Origin: JBEKCP01 sp050014815
GTDB lineage: Bacteria > Planctomycetota > Planctomycetia > Pirellulales > Thermoguttaceae
Length of the DNA stretch: 10,589 bases
Assembly (NCBI GenBank): GCA_050014815.1
Contig: JBEKCP010000139.1
Coordinates: 1-10,589, forward strand
Direction of reading: 5' to 3'
Position numbers and translations under genes: made by a program. The first letter of the stretch is position 1; the number at the start of each line of letters is the position of its first letter. The notes beneath the pieces were generated by a model, which was not told the DNA's origin, did no database searches, and saw only the letters and a program-made list of their open reading frames with translations. This document shows, one piece after another, positions 1 through 5,907 of this stretch.

Positions 1-105
1 GCGTATCCCGAGCCGGTGCCCGACGGCTGCGTGGGGTGCATGATCTGCGTCGCGCAGTGTCCGTTCGGCGCCGTTGAAGTCGTGGATGTCTCCCCGGCCT
101 CCTGA
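1..105 (+). CDS. 4Fe-4S ferredoxin-type protein, C-terminal fragment
   Basis: The frame is open from the first base and stops at a TGA at 103-105, so only the last 34 residues of a longer protein are seen. They hold one complete cluster-binding motif, CxxCxxCxxxCP (Cys at visible residues 10, 13, 16 and 20), followed by FGAVEVV, the usual beta-strand after the last cysteine of a bacterial 4Fe-4S domain. It would bind one [4Fe-4S] cluster and pass electrons. Whether it is a small ferredoxin or the tail of a larger redox protein cannot be told from this end. The URO-D-like gene downstream is on the same strand but is separated by a repeat element and an opposite-strand gene, so they are not obviously one operon. 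Confidence 0.85.
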   Translation, partial: AYPEPVPDGCVGCMICVAQCPFGAVEVVDVSPAS

Positions 106-142
106 GCGACCACGGTGGCTCAGAGCGTGTTCGGAAAGGTCT

Positions 143-165
143 CCCCTCTCCCTTCGGGAGAGGGG
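143..165. repeat. Perfect 10-bp hairpin, left arm of the MITE-like element
   Basis: CCCCTCTCCC at 143-152 is the exact reverse complement of GGGAGAGGGG at 156-165, with a TTC loop. It lies 38 bp after the ferredoxin-type stop codon and could also stop or stabilise that transcript, but there is no T-run as in a standard intrinsic terminator. Confidence 0.75.
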
Positions 166-236
166 CAGGGGGTGAGGGCGTTGCGGATCGACACACGCAG
201 TGGTTGGTTTCCGCTCACAAATGGCCCTCACCCTAA

Positions 237-257
237 CCCTCTCCCGGAGGGAGAGGG
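237..257. repeat. Perfect 9-bp hairpin, right arm of the MITE-like element
   Basis: CCCTCTCCC at 237-245 pairs exactly with GGGAGAGGG at 249-257 around a GGA loop. It mirrors the left hairpin. It lies 32 bp past the stop of the minus-strand zinc-ribbon gene, so it would also sit in the 3' end of that transcript. Confidence 0.75.
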
Positions 258-288
258 GACTACGCATGCCGGCTTTCCAAACACACTC

Positions 289-474
289 TTACAACCGTTG
301 CACCATGAGCTGCCAATTGGCCACCAGGATGACCAGGACGCCCAAGATCCAGGGCGGCATTTTCTCGGGCGGGGGCACGAAGAACAGCCTGCGGCAGTGC
401 GGGCAGTAGTTCAGGCCCTCCACGTTCCTGTCTTGGCGGACCACCTCAGAACAGTTGGGGCAAATAAGAGCCAT
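289..474 (-). CDS. Small zinc-ribbon protein with one C-terminal membrane segment
   Basis: The product is 61 residues. Two CxxC knuckles (C5/C8 in LICPNC and C24/C27 in NYCPHC) are 15 residues apart and should bind one zinc as a zinc ribbon. A proline-rich linker (PPPEKMPP, about 34-41) leads to one hydrophobic helix (about 42-57). This suggests a small membrane-anchored metal-binding protein with the ribbon on one face of the membrane; no function is known to me. The start is the ATG at 474, because AAGGAG lies 7 nt upstream; an upstream ATG at 480 is too close to that site. The stop codon coincides with the end of the MITE-like element, so the last residues may have been set by that insertion. 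Confidence 0.7.
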   Translation of the reverse strand: MALICPNCSEVVRQDRNVEGLNYCPHCRRLFFVPPPEKMPPWILGVLVILVANWQLMVQRL

Positions 475-481
475 TGTCATA

Positions 482-489
482 CTCCTTCC
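482..489 (-). promoter_or_regulatory. Ribosome binding site of the zinc-ribbon gene
   Basis: The minus strand reads GGAAGGAG here, with a 7-nt spacer to the ATG at 474. This strong Shine-Dalgarno sequence decides the start and excludes the longer frame that opens at 564. Confidence 0.7.
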
Positions 490-547
490 ATGGCGGGTCG
501 AAAAGCCGCTTGAGACGAGCCTCCGTACAACTCTAGCATATTCGCAG

Positions 548-1516
548 ATGAAGATTCCCTTCACGCCGGTGATTTACGAGCACGCGGCCCGATTCGTGGG
601 CCGCACTCCATGGGAGGTCTCCCGCGATCCGGACCTCTTGTTCGCCGCCCACGCCGCGGCGTACCGGCATTATCGCCACCAGGTGATCGCGGTGGCCATC
701 GACATTTACAACCTCGAGGCCGAGGCCTACGGGGCCAAGGTGGCGGCGTCCACCCCGGACGCCATCCCGGCCATCCACCAGCCGCTCCTCTCGTCGCTTG
801 AGGAAGGGATCCGCCTCCGGCCCTTCGACGCCCGGCGGGACGGCCGCATCGCCATGGTGCTCTCGGTCGGCCGGCGGCTCGCGCGGGAGTTCCCGGAGGC
901 CGACGTCCGGCTGCCGGTCGGCGGCCCCTTCTCAATCGCATTCAACCTTTTCGGCATCAACAATCTGTGCCTCGACGCCGCGCTCCATCCCGCCGAGCTC
1001 GGGAAGATGCTCCTCCGGCTGGCGGAGAACCAGGCGGTGCTCTGCCGGGCGGTGGCCGCGGCGGGCCTCGACGTGGCCTTCTTCGAGTCGGCCGCGGCGC
1101 CGCCCATCCTTTCGCCCCGGCAGTTCCGCGAGATCGAGATCCCCGCCCTCAGGCGGGTCCTCCAAATCGCCTCCGAGTGCGCCGGCCACCCGGTGCCCTG
1201 CATCATGGGCGGCAACACCTATCCGGTCATCGACGACATCCTCTCGACGGGCACCGATTACCTGGTCTGCAACGTGGAGACCGATCAGGCGGCTTTTGTC
1301 GAGCGCGTCTCGCGAAGCCGCCCGGGAGTGAAGATTCGCGTCAACCTCGATCCGGGCGTCGTGGCCTGCCACGATCCGCCGCGAATCTATCGCGCCATCG
1401 ATCGCGTGCTGGAGATCGCCGGCGGCCGCACGAACTGTGTGATGGGCACCGGCGCCCTGCCGCTGGAAACGCCCCCCGACAACATCCGCCTGATTCGCGA
1501 CTACCTGGCCGACTGA
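548..1516 (+). CDS. Uroporphyrinogen decarboxylase-like (URO-D/MtaA superfamily) protein
   Basis: The product is 322 residues, the usual length for a URO-D fold TIM barrel (PF01208). Family signs are the N-terminal YEHAARFVGRTPWEVSRDP, the IDIYNLEAEAYG strand near residue 57, the VPCIMGGNT segment (C218) and the closing MGTGALPLETPPDNIRLI motif. The superfamily includes HemE and the methylcobalamin:thiol methyltransferases. The methyltransferase zinc site (HxC plus a later GC) is not conserved: C218 is kept, but the last cysteine position reads GTGALP. I infer a PVC-type URO-D paralogue with an unassigned substrate, possibly in corrinoid methyl transfer, rather than true HemE. The start is ATG 548, where family homology begins; the upstream ATG 455 would overlap the opposite gene. 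No good Shine-Dalgarno sequence is present. A weak TTGAGA/TAGCAT pair (510-539) would give a nearly leaderless mRNA. Confidence 0.88.
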   Translation: MKIPFTPVIYEHAARFVGRTPWEVSRDPDLLFAAHAAAYRHYRHQVIAVAIDIYNLEAEAYGAKVAASTPDAIPAIHQPLLSSLEEGIRLRPFDARRDGRIAMVLSVGRRLAREFPEADVRLPVGGPFSIAFNLFGINNLCLDAALHPAELGKMLLRLAENQAVLCRAVAAAGLDVAFFESAAAPPILSPRQFREIEIPALRRVLQIASECAGHPVPCIMGGNTYPVIDDILSTGTDYLVCNVETDQAAFVERVSRSRPGVKIRVNLDPGVVACHDPPRIYRAIDRVLEIAGGRTNCVMGTGALPLETPPDNIRLIRDYLAD

Positions 1517-1545
1517 CCGGCAAGTTATGGTATCATGCGCCCTGA

Positions 1546-1803
1546 AGCTGCCGTAAGTCCTTGCCCTGCAAAGTAGCCGAGGCGGGACTCGAACGTCCCC
1601 GAGGAAATACGGTGAAAACGCAGATTTCCCAACATGGCGGTGCAAAATCCGGTGCAGTCGATGCACAGGAGGCGGTGCAGGATGCCGATCTGGCCGCGGT
1701 AATCCGGGCGTGGTCCACCCTGTCTGCAGCCACCCGACGGGACGTCCTGGCGGTCGTCAGGGACGCAAACCCATCCCAAGTCGATCCCCCCGGAATCCAG
1801 TAA
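1546..1803 (+). pseudogene. Remnant resembling an integrase C-terminal tail running through an att-like site
   Basis: The frame opens after a TGA at 1543-1545 and ends with TAA at 1801-1803. It has no ATG and only a TTG at 1561. The product begins CKVAEAGLERPRG, the antisense translation of a tRNA 3' end, followed by ISQHGGAKSGAV and then an amphipathic stretch, DADLAAVIRAWSTLSAATRR. From memory, tails of this form occur at the C-terminus of planctomycete tyrosine recombinases whose gene reads through the attachment site into a tRNA. No catalytic domain (R-HxxR-Y) is present upstream, because the URO-D-like gene ends at 1516. This is therefore a tail without an enzyme: either the left arm of an integrated element or a leftover after excision. 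A small stand-alone protein is possible. Confidence 0.4.
1576..1594 (-). other. tRNA 3'-end-like sequence, candidate att site
   Basis: The minus strand reads GTTCGAGTCCCGCCTCGGC. This matches the T-loop (TTCGAGT), the 3' side of the T-stem (CCCGC) and the acceptor 3' strand of bacterial leucine-type tRNAs, one base shorter than the common form. The bases 5' of the T-loop do not complete a T-stem, there is no anticodon arm upstream, and TAC follows instead of ACCA. It is therefore a fragment, not a tRNA gene. Such fragments are typical of attachment sites left by integrases that target tRNA genes. Confidence 0.4.
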
Positions 1804-2089
1804 CAGGGCGGGACCCTGTCAACCGAGGGGGAGAAGGCGAGCGACGACGATTCGGGTGCGGCGTTCGATCGTTCGGCATCGAATGCCGAACGCCCGCGGG
1901 ATTCTCTTCTCTTCGCAAACCTCTTGCCTCAGTAGCCTTTGCGTGCGATTCACGCACTGCTCGGTACGTTCAGCCCTCGATCCTGGCGAACGCTGGGCCA
2001 TTTGTAGGGCCGCGCTGTGCGGCTTGACATCGTGCTGGGCGTGTTGCCCGGCCGGCCGTGTCGGGGGCCCTATTGGAGTTTTTATTTAC
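1804..2089. other. Non-coding stretch before the ATPase gene
   Basis: No convincing gene is seen. The ATPase frame is open back to 1856, but its predicted peptide there is rich in Cys, Arg and Ser and looks non-coding. The stretch holds a small hairpin (ACAGGG at 1803-1808 with CCCTGT at 1814-1819), the larger hairpin at 1870-1892, and a TTGACA at 2024-2029 with no -10 at a suitable distance. It may be the decayed 5' part of a longer ATPase/primase gene or a control region. Confidence 0.5.
1870..1892. repeat. Perfect 10-bp inverted repeat with 3-nt loop
   Basis: CGTTCGGCAT at 1870-1879 is the exact reverse complement of ATGCCGAACG at 1883-1892, around a CGA loop. The 8-bp palindrome CCCGCGGG follows at 1893-1900, then a pyrimidine-rich run. 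It could be a dimeric-repressor operator or an RNA hairpin in the leader of the ATPase gene. The U-rich tail of an intrinsic terminator is not clear. Confidence 0.6.
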
Positions 2090-3829
2090 ATGGCAAAGCT
2101 TCTGGATCCGGCTGTATGTCACGAACCGCCTGTCCGCGACGCAAGGCTATTGGCCGACGTGGCCTCGACCGAGGGCGACGACGGTAATGAGCCCGCCTTG
2201 GACGCTGAAAACCACGGCGCCCTGCACCAAGGTGTAAGGCGTTGTAACGGGTTTCGCCTAGAAAGGGCGAAGAGATTTACTTGGCGAGTGGAACGGGGTG
2301 CCGCGTCGAACTACCGCGGGCTTGGGCAGTGCCTCGCTCACGCCCGCGAGGACCTGTACCTAAACCACGCCGATGGCCCCGGGCTGATTCAGGTCCTGCC
2401 GGATGGCAAGTCCCTCCTGGTCACCAAGGGGCCCGAGCTTGCCCCAATTATCGTGGATCGGGTCAAGATGCGCGTCATCAAAGAGGGCAAGCTCGTGAGC
2501 GAACTGCCCACCGCGGCCCACCTGAGCGCCATGCTTCGTTCCCAGGCGTTCCTCGAACAGTTCTGGCCCCTGGATGAAGTCGCCACCCAGCCGTTCTATC
2601 TCGACGATTTCTCGCTGGCGAAGCCGGGCTATACGGACGGCGGTCCCGGACAGCGGGTGCTCTACGTTGGGCCGGAGCCTGAGATTGCCAACTCGACGGC
2701 AACGATCGAGGAATTCCTCAATATGATGGATTTTGCCTCTAACGCCGACCGCACGAACGCGGTTGGCGCAGCCCTTACAGTCCTGTTGCGTTACCGTTGG
2801 CCCGGCCAAAAGGCGTTGGTTGACATAACCGGCACAAAGAGCCACTCGGGCAAGGGCACGGTCACCGACTTCATCCGGGGTCGCGTTGCGAAGGCCGACA
2901 TTCTCTATGAGCCGAACGATTGGCCGATACGAATTGACCTCCAGCGCCAGATCCTCCTGAATCCTGACATCGGCGTGATCGTCTTCGATAACGTCCGTAC
3001 CGACAGTGCGGGCAGCAGAGCCAAGTTCATTCGCTCGGGGTTCATCGAGAGCTTCGTGACTACCCCTGAGATCACGCTTGCCTCGCCAGGTGCCGGACCG
3101 GCAATCCGCCTCGAAAACCGGTTCGTCGTCACCATAAATTCGAACGAGGGGAGGCTCAGTCCCGACCTGCTGAATCGCGCGCTTTGCATCCATCTCGCCC
3201 CCAAGGGCAGTGTGGTGGACCGGGCGTGTCCGTGCAATCCGAAGCTCGAATTTTTGCCCCAGCACCAGGGGCGGATCGAGGCGGAGCTTCACGGAATGAT
3301 CGCAAGATGGCGGGCCGCCGGGTGCCCGCTGGACGAAGACGTCAAGCACTCGATGACGCTCTGGGCCAGGGTGATTGGCGGGATTCTCAGGTTCGCTGGC
3401 TTCGCCGACTTCCTGACGAACTGCGACACTCGCAAGTCCGCCGACGACCCGATCCGCGAGGCCCTGGCGATCCTGGGTGCGGCCAGGCCCAACAGGGAAC
3501 TGCGGCCGCGTGACTGGGCCCGGCTCTCGGTTATGCAGGGCCTGGCCAAGACGCTCCTTCCGCCGAACGAGCGGGAGACGGCCAAGGGCCGGGAACGGAG
3601 CATCGGCGTCGTGCTGAAGCGGCACCTCGACGAGACCTTCACCATCCAGACCGAAACCAAGGTCTTGCGGCTGCGGCTGGAAGGCGGCTGCAAGCGGTGG
3701 GTGCAGGGCAAGAATGCCCACGTCCGCTACGTTTTCACGTGCTTGGAGGTCACCGATGTTCCGACGCATGACGAGGTCGCGCTCCCTGCGGTGGAATTGA
3801 TTGAGGGACGTGGAGCGCAAACTGATTGA
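2090..3829 (+). CDS. Mobile-element P-loop ATPase (SF3/D5 helicase-like)
   Basis: The product is 579 residues from the ATG at 2090, which has GGAG at 2075-2078. A P-loop core lies in the middle: Walker A GTKSHSGKGT (248-257), Walker B IGVIVFDN with D300, a sensor-like VVTINSN (N350/N352), and DLLNR with R363 as a possible arginine finger. This order fits SF3/AAA+ helicases of phages and plasmids, such as D5-type primase-helicases. The region before it (about 68-230, with GLIQVLPDGKSLLVTKG) and the C-terminal part (about 420-579) look structured, but I cannot name a domain. The likely role is DNA unwinding or loading during replication of the element. No primase domain is visible, so the protein may have lost its N-terminus or may work with a separate primase. 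A G/C-rich stem (3836-3842 with 3855-3861) follows the stop. Confidence 0.75.
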   Translation: MAKLLDPAVCHEPPVRDARLLADVASTEGDDGNEPALDAENHGALHQGVRRCNGFRLERAKRFTWRVERGAASNYRGLGQCLAHAREDLYLNHADGPGLIQVLPDGKSLLVTKGPELAPIIVDRVKMRVIKEGKLVSELPTAAHLSAMLRSQAFLEQFWPLDEVATQPFYLDDFSLAKPGYTDGGPGQRVLYVGPEPEIANSTATIEEFLNMMDFASNADRTNAVGAALTVLLRYRWPGQKALVDITGTKSHSGKGTVTDFIRGRVAKADILYEPNDWPIRIDLQRQILLNPDIGVIVFDNVRTDSAGSRAKFIRSGFIESFVTTPEITLASPGAGPAIRLENRFVVTINSNEGRLSPDLLNRALCIHLAPKGSVVDRACPCNPKLEFLPQHQGRIEAELHGMIARWRAAGCPLDEDVKHSMTLWARVIGGILRFAGFADFLTNCDTRKSADDPIREALAILGAARPNRELRPRDWARLSVMQGLAKTLLPPNERETAKGRERSIGVVLKRHLDETFTIQTETKVLRLRLEGGCKRWVQGKNAHVRYVFTCLEVTDVPTHDEVALPAVELIEGRGAQTD

Positions 3830-3835
3830 TTCCCT

Positions 3836-3861
3836 CCGCCCGTGCGACGACGGCCGGGCGG
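3836..3861 (+). other. GC-rich stem-loop after the ATPase gene
   Basis: CCGCCCG at 3836-3842 pairs with CGGGCGG at 3855-3861 across a 12-nt loop, with further pairing possible outside. Only CCCTTTC follows, not a U-run, so it is a weak terminator at best. It may instead protect or partly stop the message between the ATPase and the downstream genes. Confidence 0.3.
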
Positions 3862-3939
3862 GGCCCTTTCGGAGCTCGAAACCAAGGACACAGTTATCAC
3901 CACCCGGTTGAACTAGCGAGACTTACGTGGAATCCGGAA

Positions 3940-4035
3940 ATGAACACCTATAGTGCCTATTATGACCCCAGCGGCCGCCAGGGACTCGACTACTGGGGTT
4001 CCCTCAAGTCCCGAGAGAAAGACGTCTATGTCTAA
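3940..4035 (+). CDS. Possible 31-residue ORF overlapping the Gp37/Gp68 gene start
   Basis: This is an ATG-initiated frame of 31 codons beginning MNTYSAYYDPSGRQ and ending EKDVYV. Its TAA at 4033-4035 lies just past the ATG of the next gene (4028), an 8-bp overlap typical of translational coupling. The ribosome site is poor (GGAA shortly before the ATG). I recognise no family. It may be a leader peptide controlling the next gene or a chance frame; the overlap and reasonable codon use are the only support. Confidence 0.3.
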   Translation: MNTYSAYYDPSGRQGLDYWGSLKSREKDVYV

Positions 4036-5386
4036 AGTCCGTTGTGCTCCAGCCCACGCACCCCAACGCGGCCAACGCCCGGGGCAGCCGAAGAACGGCG
4101 GCGGGCTGTCGGAGGCCCAGGAGCAGAGTCTCCTGGAAGAATGCGAGGCCACGATCGAGACGAACCTCAAGGGGTTCTATGATGTCGGCGTGGCATTGAA
4201 GAGGATCAGGGACCAGCGCCTCTATAGGGTCGCAGGCCACAAGACCTTCGAGGCATACTGCCAGGCGCGTTGGGACTTCGGCCGCGTTCGTGCGCATCAA
4301 CTGATCGACGCAGCCGAAGTCTTGGAAAATGTTAACAATTGTGAACAAATCACCCTCCCGCCCCCGGCTAACGAGGGCCAGGCGAGGGAACTGGCCAAGT
4401 TGGAACCCGAGCAGCAGGTCGAGGTCTGGAAAAAGGTCGTTGACAGAGCTCCGGACGGCAACATCACCGCCAAGCTCGTTGCCGAAGAGGTGGCGAAGGC
4501 TGCCCCCCAGCACGACTCCGAATCGGTCTTCAACCAGACCAACGAGAACATCGACTGGGCCAAGTGGAGCTGGAACCCCGTGACCGGCTGCAAGGGCGGC
4601 TGCCCGTATTGCTACGCCAAGCGAATCGCCGAACGGTTCACGGACAAGTACCCCGGGGGGTTCGAGCCGTGCTTTTACGAGGAACGGCTCGGCGCACCGC
4701 AAAACACGAAGATTCCGAAGGGGCGCGAACGGGAGCCCGGAATCCGCAACGTGTTCGTCTGCTCCATGGCGGACCTGTTCGGCGAATGGGTGCCGCAGGA
4801 GTGGATCGACGCCGTGCTGCAGGCAGTGACGGAAAACCCCCAATGGAACTTCCTGTTCCTCACGAAAAACCCATCGAGGCTGGTGGGGATCGACTGGCCG
4901 CCGAATGCCTGGGTGGGCACTACGGTCGACCGGCAGGCCCGCGTAGAACCGGCCATCGAGGCATTCCGGCAGATCGACGCGCCCGTGCAGTTCCTCTCGT
5001 GCGAGCCGCTACTGGAGGATCTGACGTTCCCGACCCTGGAGTGCTTTGACATGGTGATCATCGGCGCGCAGACCGGCCACGGTGCCGAGCCCGCGTTGCA
5101 ACCGGACCCCCAATGGGTGCGGTCCCTGATGAACCAGGCGTGGGCGGCCGGCAAGAAGGTCTACATCAAGCCGAACCTCCGGGCGGCCGTACGCGAATAC
5201 CCGGATACGGCCCTTGAATCTGCGGCCGTACGCGAACACCCGGACGAAACCGATGAAACCCCTGAATCTGCGATTGAAGTCATTGTGAATGACCCCACCG
5301 AGGGGCTCGCTCTCGTCGAGGACATCGAACCGTCGGATGACACCTCTGGAGCGGAGGCGACGGAATGGAGGGGTGGAAATTACTGA
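4028..5386 (+). CDS. ParB/DUF3102-like domain fused to phage Gp37/Gp68 (DUF5131) protein
   Basis: The product is 452 residues with two parts. Residues about 30-160 (SEAQEQSLL..., GVALKRIRDQRLYR, TFEAYCQARWDFGR, LIDAAEV, APDGNITAKLV) form a helical DNA-binding-type domain common in plasmid, phage and ICE proteins. Residues about 168-395 match the Gp37/Gp68 family (PF07505), a TIM-barrel related to radical SAM enzymes: ENIDWAKWSWNPVTG, then C188-x3-C192-x2-C195 followed by YA, the SAM/[4Fe-4S] signature, then FVCSMADLFGEWVP, LFLTKNP, WVGTTVD, LSCEPLLE, VIIGAQTG and VYIKPNL. The reaction is not established for the family. The tail (about 395-452) is acidic, low in complexity and contains a 13-residue duplication. 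The start at 4028 is favoured because family-like sequence follows it and GAGAGAAAGA precedes it; ATG 3953 is the alternative. It overlaps the next gene by 22 bp. Confidence 0.82.
   Translation: MSKVRCAPAHAPQRGQRPGQPKNGGGLSEAQEQSLLEECEATIETNLKGFYDVGVALKRIRDQRLYRVAGHKTFEAYCQARWDFGRVRAHQLIDAAEVLENVNNCEQITLPPPANEGQARELAKLEPEQQVEVWKKVVDRAPDGNITAKLVAEEVAKAAPQHDSESVFNQTNENIDWAKWSWNPVTGCKGGCPYCYAKRIAERFTDKYPGGFEPCFYEERLGAPQNTKIPKGREREPGIRNVFVCSMADLFGEWVPQEWIDAVLQAVTENPQWNFLFLTKNPSRLVGIDWPPNAWVGTTVDRQARVEPAIEAFRQIDAPVQFLSCEPLLEDLTFPTLECFDMVIIGAQTGHGAEPALQPDPQWVRSLMNQAWAAGKKVYIKPNLRAAVREYPDTALESAAVREHPDETDETPESAIEVIVNDPTEGLALVEDIEPSDDTSGAEATEWRGGNY
5183..5244 (+). repeat. 39-bp-period tandem duplication in the Gp37/Gp68 gene tail
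   Basis: The 23 bases at 5183-5205 recur at 5222-5244 with one mismatch, at a period of 39 bp (13 codons). Each copy encodes AAVRE(Y/H)PD, and a near-copy of the ES ending closes each unit. The frame is kept, so the tail grew by an in-frame duplication in a segment that tolerates length change. Confidence 0.75.
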
Positions 5387-5760
5387 CCAGGGCACGGTCC
5401 GCCGGCCTGACCGTTGAAGTCCAAGGGGACGAACTGGTTGTCAGGGGGCCGATGCGGGCAGCGGCCATCGCCAAGGAACTGCTCCGGCACAAGGCCGCTG
5501 TCATGGCGGTGTTGTCACCAGTTCCGTCGTCGTTGCCACCAGGGCCCGCACAACCTAGCCCGCTCGCAAAGTACACCCGGGCCAATCTTGCCCGGGTAAC
5601 CGCGAAAGGCAATCCCTACGACGTGGCGCAGACCCACGGCATGTGGTTCTTCCAGTTGGCGGGACACCCCGAGGCGGGCTGGACCAATTGCAGCGGAGGC
5701 TTCGTGGAGCTGATCGAGGAGCAATTGGGACCGGAAGGTAGGTGTCAAAAAGAGGCTTGA
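5365..5760 (+). CDS. TubC-docking-domain-like small protein
   Basis: The product is 131 residues. Residues 1-52 (WKLLTRARSAGLTVEVQGDELVVRGP followed by two short helices with LLRHKAAVMAVL) resemble the TubC N-terminal docking fold, first known from NRPS/PKS subunits and also found in small stand-alone proteins of mobile elements. A Pro/Ser-rich linker (about 52-66) joins it to a second segment (GNPYDVAQTHGMWFFQLAGHPEAGW, then an acidic helix) that I do not recognise. The start overlaps the end of the Gp37/Gp68 gene by 22 bp and has GGAG at 5353-5356 with an 8-nt spacer, so translation is probably coupled. No biosynthetic cluster is nearby, so protein-protein docking inside the element is more likely than a role in peptide synthesis. 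Confidence 0.65.
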   Translation: MEGWKLLTRARSAGLTVEVQGDELVVRGPMRAAAIAKELLRHKAAVMAVLSPVPSSLPPGPAQPSPLAKYTRANLARVTAKGNPYDVAQTHGMWFFQLAGHPEAGWTNCSGGFVELIEEQLGPEGRCQKEA

Positions 5761-5891
5761 CGGTCCTGCTGGTCGATCAGTTCAGCCCGGACTTCAACGT
5801 TTGCGACGGCCCGTGAGGCCACCGAACCAATGACGAATGCAACATCGGCCGTGGGGCGAGACCGAGGTGGTTCTGCAACCAGCCCCAATAG

Positions 5892-5897
5892 AAGGAG
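5892..5897 (+). promoter_or_regulatory. Ribosome binding site that sets the YkgJ start
   Basis: AAGGAG lies 10 nt before the ATG at 5908. The longer frame starting at 5830 has no such site and adds an N-terminus (TSAVGRDRGG...) unlike the family. Confidence 0.65.
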
Positions 5898-5907
5898 AGA
5901 TTGTTTT

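Larger units (their letters stand above)
122..289. mobile_element. MITE-like inverted-repeat element (PLPSGEG/NPLPEGEG type)
   Basis: The 168-bp unit has terminal inverted repeats: 122-138 matches the reverse complement of 273-289 at 15 of 17 positions. Inside each end is a near-perfect hairpin. The left one is 143-152 with 156-165 (10 bp, loop TTC); the right one is 237-245 with 249-257 (9 bp, loop GGA). The G-rich tract GGGGGTGAGGG near 168-178 is complementary to CCCTCACCCT at 225-234, so the whole unit can fold on itself. Translated, the arms give the PLPSGEG and HPNPLPEGEG strings that appear as artefact ORFs in many GC-rich genomes. No transposase is encoded, so movement would need one supplied in trans. 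No clear target-site duplication is visible. Confidence 0.8.

Noticed and set aside
115..513. 132-residue plus-strand frame containing PLPSGEGQGVR and HPNPLPEGEG
   Set aside because: This is the well-known artefact translation of an inverted-repeat element, followed by antisense of the zinc-ribbon gene.
510..539. TTGAGA...TAGCAT as promoter of the URO-D-like gene
   Set aside because: The -10 matches only four of six bases and the start point would fall on the ATG; it is kept only as a remark, not a feature.
1545..1620. Complete tRNA gene on the minus strand
   Set aside because: Only the T-loop, 3' T-stem and acceptor 3' strand fit; the 5' T-stem does not pair and no anticodon or D arm is present.
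932..1666. 244-residue minus-strand frame across the URO-D-like gene
   Set aside because: It is antisense to a conserved family protein and lacks its own start signal.
2024..2029. TTGACA as a -35 box for the ATPase gene
   Set aside because: No -10-like sequence lies 16-19 bp downstream; the region there is GC-rich (CCCGGC).
2360..3820. 486-residue open frame on the minus strand across the ATPase gene
   Set aside because: It is antisense to a gene with clear Walker A, Walker B and sensor motifs; long antisense frames are common in GC-rich DNA and this one shows no recognisable motif.
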